A stretch of DNA of 64,000 bases from Vogesella mureinivorans (lineage in GTDB: Bacteria > Pseudomonadota > Gammaproteobacteria > Burkholderiales > Chromobacteriaceae), in NCBI RefSeq assembly GCF_007644035.1, contig NZ_VMTV02000464.1:62001-126000 (forward strand), read 5' to 3'. Position 1 is the stretch's first letter. Each line of letters begins with the position of its first letter. Below, piece by piece: positions 25,706 through 35,463 of this stretch. The translations under genes and the position numbers were made by a program. The notes beneath the pieces were generated by a model, which was not told the origin of the DNA, did not search any database, and saw only the letters and a program-made list of their open reading frames with translations.

Positions 25706-25972
25706 GTGGTGGCTCCTGCTGTGTGATGGGTTAAAGCCATCATGCGTTATTTTTATTTAAAAGTTAAATTGATAATAAAAATACGATAGCTAAATTATTT
25801 TTATAGCGACGGCTTAAGTGGTCATGCCGTGCCCTGAAAGTTGTCGCGCTACTGCCTACAAGTCTTATACAGGTCGGTGAATATCGCGGCTGAATGCTGC
25901 GGCATAGTGGGGCCATGCGCTATGGTGGGTTTAATTTGTCCGGATACGGATTACTGCAAAGGGGAGCGCCTT

Positions 25973-27502
25973 ATGTCCTGGTCTGCCGGTTATGTCACGG
26001 ATGTGGATTACACCTACGGTTATTACAGCGAGCTGAACCCCTACTACGCGCGCTTTGTGCTGCAGGATGCCGGCTATGCACTGCCGGCCTGGCATACCGC
26101 CTGCGAGCTGGGTTTTGGCCAGGGCATGAGCGTCAACCTGCACGCCGCCAGCGGCAGCCTGCAGTGGTACGCCAACGATTTCAACCCGCAGCACGCCGCC
26201 TTTGCGCAGGAGCTGGCCGCCGCCAGTGGCAGCGGTGCCGTGCTCAGTGACGAGTCTTTTGCCGAGTTTTGCACCCGCGACGACCTGCCAGCGTTCGACT
26301 TTATCGGCCTGCACGGTATCTGGAGCTGGATTTCGGCCGACAACCGCGCTCTGATCGTCGACTTTGTGCGCCGCAAGCTGCGCGTGGGCGGTGTGCTGTA
26401 TATCAGCTACAACACCTTGCCGGGCTGGGCAGCGTTTACCCCGCTGCGCAAACTGTTTGCCAGCCACGCCGAGCGTATGAGCGCGCCCGGTGCCGGTATC
26501 GAAGCGCAGGTCAAAGCCGCGCTGGATTTCAGCCAGCAGTTGTTGGCCGCAGAGCCGCGCGCGCTGTCCGATAGCCGGGTAAAAGAAAGGCTGGGCACCA
26601 TTGCCAAGCAAGACCCGCACTATCTGGCGCATGAATACTTCAACCGTGACTGGGAGCCCATGTACTTTGCCGACATGGCCGCCGCGCTCGCCCCGGCCAA
26701 GCTGTCCTATGCCTGCCAGGCCAGCACGCTGGACCAGGTATCGGTGCTGCACTTTACGCCGGAGCAGCAGGCGCTGCTGGACGGTATCAGCGACCCGCTG
26801 TTTCGCGAAACCGTGCGCGACTACATTCAAAACCAGCAGTTTCGCCGCGATTACTGGATAAAAGGTGCCCGCAAACCGGCCCCGGCGGAGCAGGAGGCGC
26901 AGTGGGCGCACCTGCGTGTGGCACTGGCGGTGCCGCGTGAGCAGGTAAAAATGAAGCTGGCCTTGCCGCGAGGCACCATCAACCTGACCCCCGCGTTGTA
27001 TGAGCCGGTGCTGGACGCGCTGGCCGATGGCCAGCCGCGCACGCTGGGCGAGCTGGCCCGGCAGCTGCTAGGCACCGCCTTGCAGCGCAGCCAGCTGGTA
27101 GAGGTAATACGCGTACTGGTGGGCGCGCGCATGCTGCTGCCACTGCCCGAGCAGCCGGCTGCCGATGGCCAGGCCGCTGCGCGGCTGAACCAGCGTATTG
27201 TGCAGCTGGCGCAGCATAGTGCGCGTATTGCCGCACTGGCCAGCCCGCAAGCCGGCGGCGGCGTGCCGCTATCGCGCTTTAGCCAGCTGTTTATCCAGCA
27301 ATATCTGGCGGGCGAGCGCACGGCGGATAGCCTGGCGCAATATGTACACGCGCTGCTGCAGCGTAACCGCGAGCGCGTGGTGCACGAAGGCAAGATGATG
27401 GAAAGCGAAGCCGCCCAGCTTGCCCATCTGCAGGGTTTGGCACAGCATTTTCTGCAGGCCGAGCTGCCCTTGCTACAGGGCATGGGTGTGTTGCCGGCCT
27501 AA
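25973..27502 (+). CDS. Class I SAM-dependent methyltransferase with regulatory domain
   Basis: A protein of 509 residues. The N-terminal 200 residues form a SAM-binding fold (ACELGFGQGMSVN at about 42-54 as motif I, then YANDFNPQHAA and FDFIGLHGIWSW). A methyltransferase-regulatory-type region (about 215-300: LAHEYFNRDWEPMYF) follows, then a long helical C-terminal part of unknown role. The substrate is unknown; relatives with this architecture are often near surface-polysaccharide or chemotaxis genes, which is not the case here. GGGGAG lies 7 nt before the ATG at 25973; the longer frame to 25841 is not supported. Confidence 0.85.
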   Translation: MSWSAGYVTDVDYTYGYYSELNPYYARFVLQDAGYALPAWHTACELGFGQGMSVNLHAASGSLQWYANDFNPQHAAFAQELAAASGSGAVLSDESFAEFCTRDDLPAFDFIGLHGIWSWISADNRALIVDFVRRKLRVGGVLYISYNTLPGWAAFTPLRKLFASHAERMSAPGAGIEAQVKAALDFSQQLLAAEPRALSDSRVKERLGTIAKQDPHYLAHEYFNRDWEPMYFADMAAALAPAKLSYACQASTLDQVSVLHFTPEQQALLDGISDPLFRETVRDYIQNQQFRRDYWIKGARKPAPAEQEAQWAHLRVALAVPREQVKMKLALPRGTINLTPALYEPVLDALADGQPRTLGELARQLLGTALQRSQLVEVIRVLVGARMLLPLPEQPAADGQAAARLNQRIVQLAQHSARIAALASPQAGGGVPLSRFSQLFIQQYLAGERTADSLAQYVHALLQRNRERVVHEGKMMESEAAQLAHLQGLAQHFLQAELPLLQGMGVLPA

Positions 27503-27680
27503 TACTGTTGAGCGCGGTATGGGCCAGGGATTGGACCGCTATCTGCTGTGAGTGGGCGCGCGGCGCGCGGCGTGCCTCTGCCCTGGGCTAGCGCCTTCCG
27601 GCACCCTGGGGCAGGGCGGCCTCTTGGTGTTTGGGGCTGGCTCGCTAGCCCGTGCATGCTAGCGCTTGTGGGCTGCGGGC

Positions 27681-29474
27681 TTAGCGGCTACTGAGCCAGG
27701 CCCGCCACCCGCCAAAGCGGCTAATGTTTTGCGCACCAGCCACCCCTGCGGTTTCGCATAGGAAGCCACATACTTCGCTGCCGTCTGCTAGCCGTATCTT
27801 GCCAATGCCAAGCGGTGAGGGGATGGCGGCGACGAAGCTGCCAAATGCAGTGCCTGGCATCTCCCATACCTCCATGTCTATTGCTACCCCTTCTTTGTCT
27901 ACCCGTACCATGCCCGGCCGCAGCGGCGGGCCACCTGGCAAGGCATAGAGCTGGTATTCGGCGGCGGAGCGTACGGTGGCAATCAGCCGTGCACCGCGAT
28001 CCACCAATTGCCAGTTCAGTGGTAAGCCAGAGAGGTGCGCGCCGCAGACGGCAAGCCGAATCTGCCCATCCGCTATCGGGCTGCTGAGGTTGGCCGCAGG
28101 GGGAAGAGGCTGCCCGCTCGCCCCCAATGGCAGATTGGTGGAGGCTTGCCAGCGAGCGCCCAGCTCAAGTAGCGGTATGTCCTGGTCTGCCTGGGCGAAG
28201 ATGGAGACCCCGAACGGTAGCCCGTCTGGCCGGAAGGCGGCGGGCAGTGCCACGGCCGAGTAACCCAGCAGGTTCATGAAATTGGTGTAGTAACCCAGGT
28301 GTGTGTTCAGGCCTATCGGGTCTGCCTCGATGGCAGCGATGCTTGGGTGGAACCCTGCAGTCGGTGTCAGCATCAGGCTTAGGTCTTCCCAGACACCTGC
28401 GCATTGCCGTTGCAGGTTTTTCAGCGCATAAAAAGCATCGAAGGCATCAACGGCGCTGGCCTTGCTGGCGGCCAAGGTGATTGCCCGTGTAACGGGAAAC
28501 ACGGATTCCGGCTGTTTGTCGATAAATGACCGGATAGCGTGGTAGCGCTCGGCGACCCAGGGGCCGTCATACAGTAGCCGTGCCACTGCCAGGAAAGGGG
28601 CAAAGTCTACTGGTACACAGGTTCCACCCAGCGCTTCCATGCGCGCTACGGCGGCCGCAAACAGAGCCGGGTTGGTGCTATCGCCAAAGAAGGCAAGCTG
28701 TGCCGGCTCAGGCACACCAAACCGGAAGCGGTCCCCCGCCTGGAAGCGGCGCCCGTGTGGCTGGGCGGGGCGACTATAGGGGTCGTCTTCATCGTAGCCT
28801 TGTGCCACGGCAAACACCTGCTGCGCATCGGCGGCGGTGAGCGCGAAAATGGACACGGCATCCAGCGAGCGGCAGGCAGGGACGATACCTTTGGTAGACA
28901 GCAGGCCACCGCTTGGTTTCAGCCCTACCAGGTTGTTGAACGCTGCGGGTACCCGGCCGGAACCTGCCGTATCGGTCCCCAGGGAAAAACTGACTTGCCC
29001 GCAGGCAACGGCTACCGCCGAGCCGGCGCTGGAGCCACCAGAAATGCTGGCCGGATGAAAGGCGTTTCGGCAGGCACCGTAGGGTGAGCGCGTACCATTC
29101 AGACCGGTAGCAAACTGATCCATATTGGTTTTGCCCAGCGGAATGGCACCGGCGGCTATAAGCTTTGCCACGATGGTCGCGCTGGATTCCGGTAGGTAGC
29201 AAAAATCCGGACAGGCGGCGGTGGTGGGGTGCCCGGCCAGGTCGATATTGTCCTTGATAGCAAAGGGAACGCCATAAAGGGGGAGGTCTGTTGCGTTACG
29301 CCCATCCAGGCTGCGTGCCATGGCCAGCACTTTTTCTGCAGGCAACAGGCTGATCCAGGTGTTGTGCTTGTCCCGGCTTGCCCGGTCTAGCAGGGTGGCA
29401 AACAGATCACTCGGTTTGAGCCCTTGGCGATAAGCGGTAGCCAGGGATTGCAGGTCGAGGCTGTGGGGTGTCAT
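27681..29474 (-). CDS. atzF: Allophanate hydrolase
   Basis: A protein of 597 residues. The N-terminal amidase-signature domain (about 1-450) shows the catalytic Lys (PFAIKDNIDLAG), the cis-Ser (SISGGSSAGSAVA) and the nucleophile Ser (LGTDTAGSGRVPA). The C-terminal domain (about 470-597) is the AtzF-type helper region that finishes allophanate conversion (KEGVAIDMEVWEMPG). It converts allophanate to two ammonia and carbon dioxide. It is the last gene of the guanidine operon, 10 bp after the carboxylase. Length and both domains fit the family. Confidence 0.94.
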   Translation of the reverse strand: MTPHSLDLQSLATAYRQGLKPSDLFATLLDRASRDKHNTWISLLPAEKVLAMARSLDGRNATDLPLYGVPFAIKDNIDLAGHPTTAACPDFCYLPESSATIVAKLIAAGAIPLGKTNMDQFATGLNGTRSPYGACRNAFHPASISGGSSAGSAVAVACGQVSFSLGTDTAGSGRVPAAFNNLVGLKPSGGLLSTKGIVPACRSLDAVSIFALTAADAQQVFAVAQGYDEDDPYSRPAQPHGRRFQAGDRFRFGVPEPAQLAFFGDSTNPALFAAAVARMEALGGTCVPVDFAPFLAVARLLYDGPWVAERYHAIRSFIDKQPESVFPVTRAITLAASKASAVDAFDAFYALKNLQRQCAGVWEDLSLMLTPTAGFHPSIAAIEADPIGLNTHLGYYTNFMNLLGYSAVALPAAFRPDGLPFGVSIFAQADQDIPLLELGARWQASTNLPLGASGQPLPPAANLSSPIADGQIRLAVCGAHLSGLPLNWQLVDRGARLIATVRSAAEYQLYALPGGPPLRPGMVRVDKEGVAIDMEVWEMPGTAFGSFVAAIPSPLGIGKIRLADGSEVCGFLCETAGVAGAQNISRFGGWRAWLSSR

Positions 29475-29484
29475 GCGTATCTCC

Positions 29485-32400
29485 TCAAACGGTTTGCAGA
29501 ACCAGCAGCGCCTGGCCGGCAGGGACGGCGCTACCCTCGCTGCAGAGCAGCTGCGCCACTACGCCCTCCGCTGTGGCGGCGATGGTGAATTCCATTTTCA
29601 TGGATTCGACAATGACCAGTGGCGTGCCCGGCCGCACTGTCTGGCCAGGCTCAACCAGGATTTTCCAGATATTCCCCGGCACATGGCTGGCTATCAGGCG
29701 GGCTCCTTCGGGCAGGTCTGGCGTACTGTTGATCTCTGCCATGTCGGCTTCGTGCTCGCAGCCTGCTTGTTCTGTGGTTTCCCAGCGTTCCCGCTCCGCG
29801 ACAAAGGCCGCGCGCTGTCTGGACCGGAAGGCGTCAATGCTGACGGTGTTTTGCGAGAGAAAGTGCCGGTAATCGGCCAGCCGGAAGCTGCCTTCCTCGA
29901 TGGTGAGGCTGGCGCGGCCGCTGAGAAAGTCCTGCCTGAAACGCCATAGCGCCTCTTCGCTGACCGGGATGAAGCGCACCTGATCGAAGAAACGCAGTAA
30001 CCAGGGTTTCTCGAACTGGGCGGTTTGCTGCCAGCGGTTCCACATCTGTACGGTGCGGCCCACGAACTGGTAGCCCCCCGGGCCTTCCATGCCGTAGATG
30101 CACATATAGGCACCGCCGATGCCCACGGCGTTTTCCGGTGTCCAGGTTCTGGCCGGGTTGTATTTCGTGGTAACCAGCCGGTGACGAGGGTCCAGCGGGG
30201 TGGCGACCGGGGCACCCAGGTAGACGTCCCCCAGGCCGAGCACCAGATAGCTTGCATCAAACACAATACTGAACACCTCATCGATTGCATCCAGACCATT
30301 GATGCGCCGGATGAATTCGATATTCGACGGGCACCACGGCGCGTCTTTTCGGACAGATTGCATGTATTTATCGATAGCCCGCCGGGTCTCCGTGTCATCC
30401 CAGCACAGGGGCAGCAAGACGGTGCGGCTGGGCACGGCCATATCATCGATATCGGGCAGCGCGCTTTCGGCCAGCTGTAACGCGGCCAGCAGGTCGGCGC
30501 GGTTTGTGCGGCGGGCATCGAAATGCACCTGCAGCGAGCGGATGCCCGGTGTCAGCTCCAGCACGCCTGGCTGCGGGTGGGCGTGCAGCCAGTCCATCAG
30601 CAGCTGGACCCGCATGCGCAGCGCCAGGTCCAGTATCAGCGGGCCGTATTCAATCAGCAGGTAGGCGTCGCCTGCCTGCCGGTAGCGCACCTGGGGGCGG
30701 TCACCTTCTGCGGCCAACTCAGCCAGAATCGGGCTGGTGAGCATGGCGGCGTCAATGCCGGCGGGCAGGGCGGGGGCGAGCGGGGCGGCCAGCCTGGCGA
30801 TGGCATCGTCGACCTGCCGTCGTTGCGCCGCCGCCATGGTGGTGCTGACCGGTATGAAGCGCAGGGTATCGCCCGGGCGCAACTGGCCCAGCTTCCACAG
30901 CTCGGCCTGGACGACAACGGCGGGGCAGACAAAGCCCCCCAGGCTGGGGCCATCCGGCCCCAGGATGACGGGCATGTCGCCGGTGTAGTCGATAGCGCCG
31001 ATGGCGTAGGCGTTATCGTGGATATTCGACGGGTGCAGGCCGGCTTCTCCGCCGTCAGCTCGGGCCCACTGTGGCTTGGGGCCGATCAGGCGTACCCCGG
31101 TGCGACTGGAGTTGTAATGCACCTCCCAGTCGGTCGTGAAAAAAGTGGCGATGTCCGAAGCGGTGAAGAAATCCGGTGCGCCGTGGGGGCCGTAGAGAAC
31201 ACCAATCTGCCAGTGATGCCCATAGTCAGGTGCGGCTATCGATTCGCCAGCTGGCGTTTCATTGCACGGCGTAATGTGCAGCACATCCCCCAGGCGCAGG
31301 CAGCGCCCGCCGTGGCCGCCGAACTGACCCAGGGCAAAGGTGGCTTTGCTGCCCAGATAATCAGGTACATCGAAGCCACCCCTCACGGCCAGGTAGCTGC
31401 GGCACCCAGCATCATCGACAGCGCCCATGGTCAGCACGCTGCCTGCTTTGACAGCATGCGCTTGCCAGTAGGCAATGGGCTTGCCGTCCAGGTTGGCCGC
31501 AGTCCGGGCACCGGTCAGCGCGATGAGCGCATCGCAATTAAAGCGCAAGGTAGGCCCGGTCATGGTGCACTCCAGCGCGGTGCTGCCTTCCGGGTTGCCT
31601 ACCAGGCGGTTGGCCGTGCGCATCGCCAGCTCATCCATCGGGCCGGAAGGCGGTACCCCGACATTCCAATAGCCTATGCGCCCGGGCCAGTCCTGAATGC
31701 TGGTCTGCACGCCTGCCTCCAGCACGTCGATGGTGGCCGGGTGGTAATGGAAGCTGTCGAGATAGCGGGTTGTCTGGCGGCCGCCGCGGAACACATCACT
31801 ATCCAGTACCTGCATCAGATAGGCGCGGTTGGTCTCGATGCCATGCAGACGGGTCTGCGCCAGTGCGGCCAACAGTTTTTCAATTGCCTGTTCTCGCGTG
31901 GCCGCGTGGGCGATGATCTTGGCCACCATCGGGTCGTAGTGGGGCGGCACCTCCACCCCCGTGCAAACAGCAGTTTCCACTCGTACATCTGCCGGAAAGC
32001 TGACCTCTGTCAGCAAGCCGGAGGAGGGCTGGAATTGCTTGGCCGGGTCCTCCGCGTAGAGGCGAACCTGAACGGAGACGCCCTGCGCTGGCGGGGCAGC
32101 AGCGGGCAGTGTCAGCTCGCCGGCCGCCAGCCTGACCATCCACGCTACCAGGTCTACGCCGGTGACTTCCTCTGTGACGCCGTGCTCTACCTGCAGCCGG
32201 GTATTGACCTCCAGAAAGTAGAATTTGCCCGTATCGGCATCCATGACAAATTCCACCGTGCCGGCCGAGCGGTAGGCCACGGAGGCCATCAGGCGGATGG
32301 CGGTATCGGCAAGCGCCTGGCGCTGCGCGTCGCTTAGCCCTGGTGCAGGCGTTTCTTCGATCACCTTCTGGTGGCGGCGCTGTACCGAGCAGTCGCGTTC

Positions 32401-33072
32401 CCCCAGCGCCAGAACGCGCCCCTTGCCATCGCCAAATACCTGCACTTCGATATGGCGGGCGGCCTGGACGTACTTTTCCAGATAAATGCCGGCTTCCTTG
32501 AAGTTGGCGCCTGCCAGGCGCGCGACAGCGGCGTAGGCTTCGTCCAGCTCGCTTTCCGACCAGACAAGACGCATGCCGATGCCGCCGCCACCCGCCGTGC
32601 TCTTGAGCATGACCGGGTAAGCGATGCGCTTCGCTTCATCCCGGGCATGGCTGGCGTTTTGCAGCAGGCCGCTACCGGGCAACAGCGGCACGCCTGCTTG
32701 CTGCGCCAGCGCTCTGGCGGTGTGCTTCAGGCCGAAAGACAGCATTTGCTCCTTGGTAGGGCCGATAAAGGCGATACCGGCCTCTTCGCAGGCTTGGGCA
32801 AAGTCGGGGTTTTCGGACAAAAAGCCGTAGCCCGGGTGAATGCCCTGGGCGCCACTACTTTTGGCCGCGGCTAGAATCTTGTCCGCCCGCAGGTAGCTGT
32901 CGGCCGCTGCAGCCGTGCCGATGCAGATGGCCTCGTCGGCCAGGGCTACGTGGCGTGAGCCGGCATCCGCTTCGGCATACACGGCAACAGAGCGAATGCC
33001 TAGCTGCTTGAGGGTACGAATGATGCGACAGGCGATGGCACCCCGGTTTGCGATGAGAATTTTACTGAGCAT
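29485..33072 (-). CDS. Biotin-dependent guanidine/urea carboxylase
   Basis: A protein of about 1195 residues. Domains in order: biotin carboxylase (1-450; LSKILIANRGAIACRI, FLEVNTRLQVEHGVTEEVTG), then the two KipI/KipA-like (AHS2 and AHS1) carboxyltransferase halves (about 460-1070), then a biotinyl domain with the target Lys in VIVESMKMEFTIA. Members are annotated as urea carboxylases. Here a guanidine riboswitch and two DUF1989 genes make guanidine the likely substrate. I used the ATG at 33072, where homology begins. A GTG at 33120 with AGGA 8 nt upstream would add 16 residues and is a real alternative. Confidence 0.92.
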   Translation of the reverse strand: MLSKILIANRGAIACRIIRTLKQLGIRSVAVYAEADAGSRHVALADEAICIGTAAAADSYLRADKILAAAKSSGAQGIHPGYGFLSENPDFAQACEEAGIAFIGPTKEQMLSFGLKHTARALAQQAGVPLLPGSGLLQNASHARDEAKRIAYPVMLKSTAGGGGIGMRLVWSESELDEAYAAVARLAGANFKEAGIYLEKYVQAARHIEVQVFGDGKGRVLALGERDCSVQRRHQKVIEETPAPGLSDAQRQALADTAIRLMASVAYRSAGTVEFVMDADTGKFYFLEVNTRLQVEHGVTEEVTGVDLVAWMVRLAAGELTLPAAAPPAQGVSVQVRLYAEDPAKQFQPSSGLLTEVSFPADVRVETAVCTGVEVPPHYDPMVAKIIAHAATREQAIEKLLAALAQTRLHGIETNRAYLMQVLDSDVFRGGRQTTRYLDSFHYHPATIDVLEAGVQTSIQDWPGRIGYWNVGVPPSGPMDELAMRTANRLVGNPEGSTALECTMTGPTLRFNCDALIALTGARTAANLDGKPIAYWQAHAVKAGSVLTMGAVDDAGCRSYLAVRGGFDVPDYLGSKATFALGQFGGHGGRCLRLGDVLHITPCNETPAGESIAAPDYGHHWQIGVLYGPHGAPDFFTASDIATFFTTDWEVHYNSSRTGVRLIGPKPQWARADGGEAGLHPSNIHDNAYAIGAIDYTGDMPVILGPDGPSLGGFVCPAVVVQAELWKLGQLRPGDTLRFIPVSTTMAAAQRRQVDDAIARLAAPLAPALPAGIDAAMLTSPILAELAAEGDRPQVRYRQAGDAYLLIEYGPLILDLALRMRVQLLMDWLHAHPQPGVLELTPGIRSLQVHFDARRTNRADLLAALQLAESALPDIDDMAVPSRTVLLPLCWDDTETRRAIDKYMQSVRKDAPWCPSNIEFIRRINGLDAIDEVFSIVFDASYLVLGLGDVYLGAPVATPLDPRHRLVTTKYNPARTWTPENAVGIGGAYMCIYGMEGPGGYQFVGRTVQMWNRWQQTAQFEKPWLLRFFDQVRFIPVSEEALWRFRQDFLSGRASLTIEEGSFRLADYRHFLSQNTVSIDAFRSRQRAAFVAERERWETTEQAGCEHEADMAEINSTPDLPEGARLIASHVPGNIWKILVEPGQTVRPGTPLVIVESMKMEFTIAATAEGVVAQLLCSEGSAVPAGQALLVLQTV

Positions 33073-33158
33073 GATGGCGTCACTGGCATGACGGGCCGTC
33101 CCGTCTTTTTCGTTATCCACTCAGGTCGTCCTGGGGGCACCCGATAGCGGGCAAGGGT

Positions 33159-33812
33159 TTAGTCCCAGATCAGCAGCCGTATGGGTGTCGGGTTGTAGGC
33201 GTTACAGGGGTTGTTGAGCTGGGGGCAATTGGAAACCAGCATCCATAGGTCCATTTCTGCCCGTAACTCCACGTACTTGCCGGCGCCGGAAACGCCGTCA
33301 TCGAACTTGAGCTGCCCCTCGGCGCTGACGGGCACATTCATGAAGAAATTGATGTTGGGCACCAGGTCTGCCTTGCTCAGGCCCGAGTCAGACTGCTGGA
33401 TGCACAGCAGGTAGTTGTCCCGGCAGTTGTGCATGAACTTTTTGCCCAGGGCATAGCGCACGGTATTGCTTTCTGCGGCACAGGCGCCCCCCAGCGTGTC
33501 GTGCCGACCGCAGGTGTCGGCCACGATCGTGAGCATGGCGCGGCTATCACTGCTGTAGAGCACCGAGCCGGTGGTGAGATAGATGCCACCCTGGTGCAGC
33601 ATGGTCTCGGTGAGGCTGTAGTGCTCGTCCGTATCGTGGCGGTTGAAGAAGACAACGTCGGCGGCCTGGTTGCCTTCCAGGTCTATGATGCGCAGGGTCT
33701 GGCCCTTGTTTACTTCGTAAAGCCCGGGCTCGCCGGCGGGGAGCCGGGTGTCGTAGATGGCCTGGGCAGGGTCGAGATGGCTTTCCTTGATGCTGATGGC
33801 GGCGGTTTCCAT
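33159..33812 (-). CDS. DUF1989 protein (urea-carboxylase-associated type 2; carboxyguanidine deiminase subunit)
   Basis: A protein of 217 residues of the DUF1989 family (LRIIDLEGNQAADVVFFN, YSLTETMLHQGGIYLTTGS, HDTLGGACAAESNT). The paired DUF1989 proteins beside guanidine carboxylases are reported to form carboxyguanidine deiminase, which releases ammonia from carboxyguanidine to give allophanate. The conserved His/Cys/Glu residues would hold a metal. It lies between the second DUF1989 gene (12 bp) and the carboxylase (86 bp), in an order typical of these operons. Confidence 0.9.
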   Translation of the reverse strand: METAAISIKESHLDPAQAIYDTRLPAGEPGLYEVNKGQTLRIIDLEGNQAADVVFFNRHDTDEHYSLTETMLHQGGIYLTTGSVLYSSDSRAMLTIVADTCGRHDTLGGACAAESNTVRYALGKKFMHNCRDNYLLCIQQSDSGLSKADLVPNINFFMNVPVSAEGQLKFDDGVSGAGKYVELRAEMDLWMLVSNCPQLNNPCNAYNPTPIRLLIWD

Positions 33813-33824
33813 GCTTTGTGTCCC

Positions 33825-34613
33825 TCAGGCCAGATAGAGCAGGTCGGTGTTGTGCAGTGCCCGGGCATTCTCGGGGCAGAAAGCCCGGCAATAGTCGTCT
33901 GCCGGCGCGGGGCCGCAGCGCCAAGCTGCAATACCTACCGGTGCCGGGGCGTAGTCGGGGCGGGGGTCCAGCGGGTGCGGCGCGGCACTGACCGCGACGA
34001 TCACGTCCATGTCCATGCGCAAGTCCACGCTGGCGCCTGCGGGGGCGTGGTGCGGGGTGAAGTTGAATCGGCCTTCCTCGTCTACCGTCACCTTGCTAAA
34101 GAAGTTTGCCGGCGTGACCAGATCCCGGCGGGCCAGGCCGTATTTCCCTATTTCGATGAGCAGCCCGTCCGTACCGGCCCGATGCATACCGTTCCGGAAT
34201 TGCTGGTAATTGTGCTCGCCATACTTGGTGTCCATGCGACGCTTGTCCAGCAGCAAGCCCAGGGGGTCATGCCAGCCCAGTTCATCATGGATAATGGACG
34301 CCATGGCCCGGCCCATATCGCTCATCAGCACATGACCGCGGGTGTAATGCGCTGTGTGCTGAGCCTTCAGGGAGTCTGGCATGTTGTAGCGTTCCAGCTT
34401 TTCCCGGGCGGAATAGAGCACCAGCGACAGGTTGGCCCCCGCGCCCAGGGCCGTGAGGCGCAGGGCGACGCCTCTGGGCAGCGCCCAGGACCAGTGGCAG
34501 CCACCGGGAATCACATCGGAGAAAAGTACTTTTTCAGCAGGCAGGTCCGGGGCGAAGTGCTGCCAGCGCTGGTCGATATCCACAGCTGTGGTGGTGGCGA
34601 TAGGCGAATTCAT
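33825..34613 (-). CDS. DUF1989 protein (urea-carboxylase-associated type 1; carboxyguanidine deiminase subunit)
   Basis: A protein of 262 residues, the longer DUF1989 partner. Recognisable parts are PGGCHWSWALPRGVALRLTA, NLSLVLYSAREKLERYNMPD, KAQHTAHYTRGHVLMSDMG and GWHDPLGLL with the metal-type His. It should form a hetero-complex with the smaller protein. Its ATG overlaps the ATPase stop (ATGA), coupling it to the importer. Assignment as a deiminase subunit rests on family knowledge plus this operon. Confidence 0.9.
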   Translation of the reverse strand: MNSPIATTTAVDIDQRWQHFAPDLPAEKVLFSDVIPGGCHWSWALPRGVALRLTALGAGANLSLVLYSAREKLERYNMPDSLKAQHTAHYTRGHVLMSDMGRAMASIIHDELGWHDPLGLLLDKRRMDTKYGEHNYQQFRNGMHRAGTDGLLIEIGKYGLARRDLVTPANFFSKVTVDEEGRFNFTPHHAPAGASVDLRMDMDVIVAVSAAPHPLDPRPDYAPAPVGIAAWRCGPAPADDYCRAFCPENARALHNTDLLYLA

Positions 34614-35461
34614 GCTTGCACCTTGTCGATAGAGGCGAGGGATGAGAGTTTTTCCAGCTGCTGCAAGTCGGTCTTGATGCCCGAGGTTTCCCGTATCCGT
34701 TCCAGAATCACCTTCTTCAGGGCCAGAAATTCCGGGGCGAGCTTCATGTCCTGATGGCGTTCCTTTGGCAGCGGTACCTGGTAAATGGTGTCGATGCGCC
34801 CTGGCTGCGGGGCCATCAGCACGATGCGCTGGCCCAGATAGATCGCCTCTTCCACATCATGCGTAACAAAGAGAATGGTGGAGCCTTCTATGCGATGAAC
34901 ATGGCGTATGAGGTCGTGCATGACCTCGCGCGTCTGGGCATCCAGGGCGCCGAAGGGCTCGTCCATCAGCAGTATCTCCGGGCGGCTCATCAGTGCCCGG
35001 GCAATGGCTACCCGCTGCTGCATGCCGCCAGACAGCTGATGGGTATAGGCCTGCTCGGCGTGGCTTAACCCCATGAGCTGGATCAGTGCGTCAGCCCGGC
35101 CGGAAGCGGCTTCCACGTCTGCCGCCGTCCGGTTGTCGGTATGCACTTTCAGCTGCCGGCAGAAACGGATGTTTTCCCGTACGGTGAGCCAGGGGTAAAG
35201 GCTGTAGTGCTGGAAAATCATGGCCCGATCAATGCCGGGCCCTGTCATGGTGCGGCCATCCACCATGATGGCTCCGGAGGTGCGGGTTTCCAGGCCGGCG
35301 ATCATGCGCAGCAGCGTGGATTTGCCACAGCCAGAGGCGCCCACAAAGGTGACAAATTCGTTGGCGGCAATGTCGAGGTGGGCATCTTTCAGTGCCTGCA
35401 CCGGCTGCGCGCCAGTGGCGAACACCTTGTTGACGCCGCGTACCGAGATCTTGGCTGGCAT
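34610..35461 (-). CDS. ABC transporter ATP-binding protein (guanidine importer, TauB/SsuB-like)
   Basis: A protein of 283 residues. Walker A GASGCGKSTLLRMIAG, Q-loop FQHYSLYPWLTV, signature LSGGMQQRVAIARAL, Walker B ILLMDEPFGALD and switch FVTHDVEEA are all in place. It is of the nitrate/taurine-type (NitT/TauT) group. I chose the ATG at 35461 because AAGGAG lies 7 nt upstream and alignment starts there; the frame to 35662 is an upstream extension. Substrate assignment (guanidine) comes from the operon and the riboswitch. Confidence 0.9.
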   Translation of the reverse strand: MPAKISVRGVNKVFATGAQPVQALKDAHLDIAANEFVTFVGASGCGKSTLLRMIAGLETRTSGAIMVDGRTMTGPGIDRAMIFQHYSLYPWLTVRENIRFCRQLKVHTDNRTAADVEAASGRADALIQLMGLSHAEQAYTHQLSGGMQQRVAIARALMSRPEILLMDEPFGALDAQTREVMHDLIRHVHRIEGSTILFVTHDVEEAIYLGQRIVLMAPQPGRIDTIYQVPLPKERHQDMKLAPEFLALKKVILERIRETSGIKTDLQQLEKLSSLASIDKVQA

Positions 35462-35463
35462 GG

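Noticed and set aside
27503-27680. GCTAGC-rich gap between the methyltransferase and allophanate hydrolase genes as a repeat or small RNA.
   Set aside because: Several short imperfect stems are possible but none has a clear terminator or promoter pattern.
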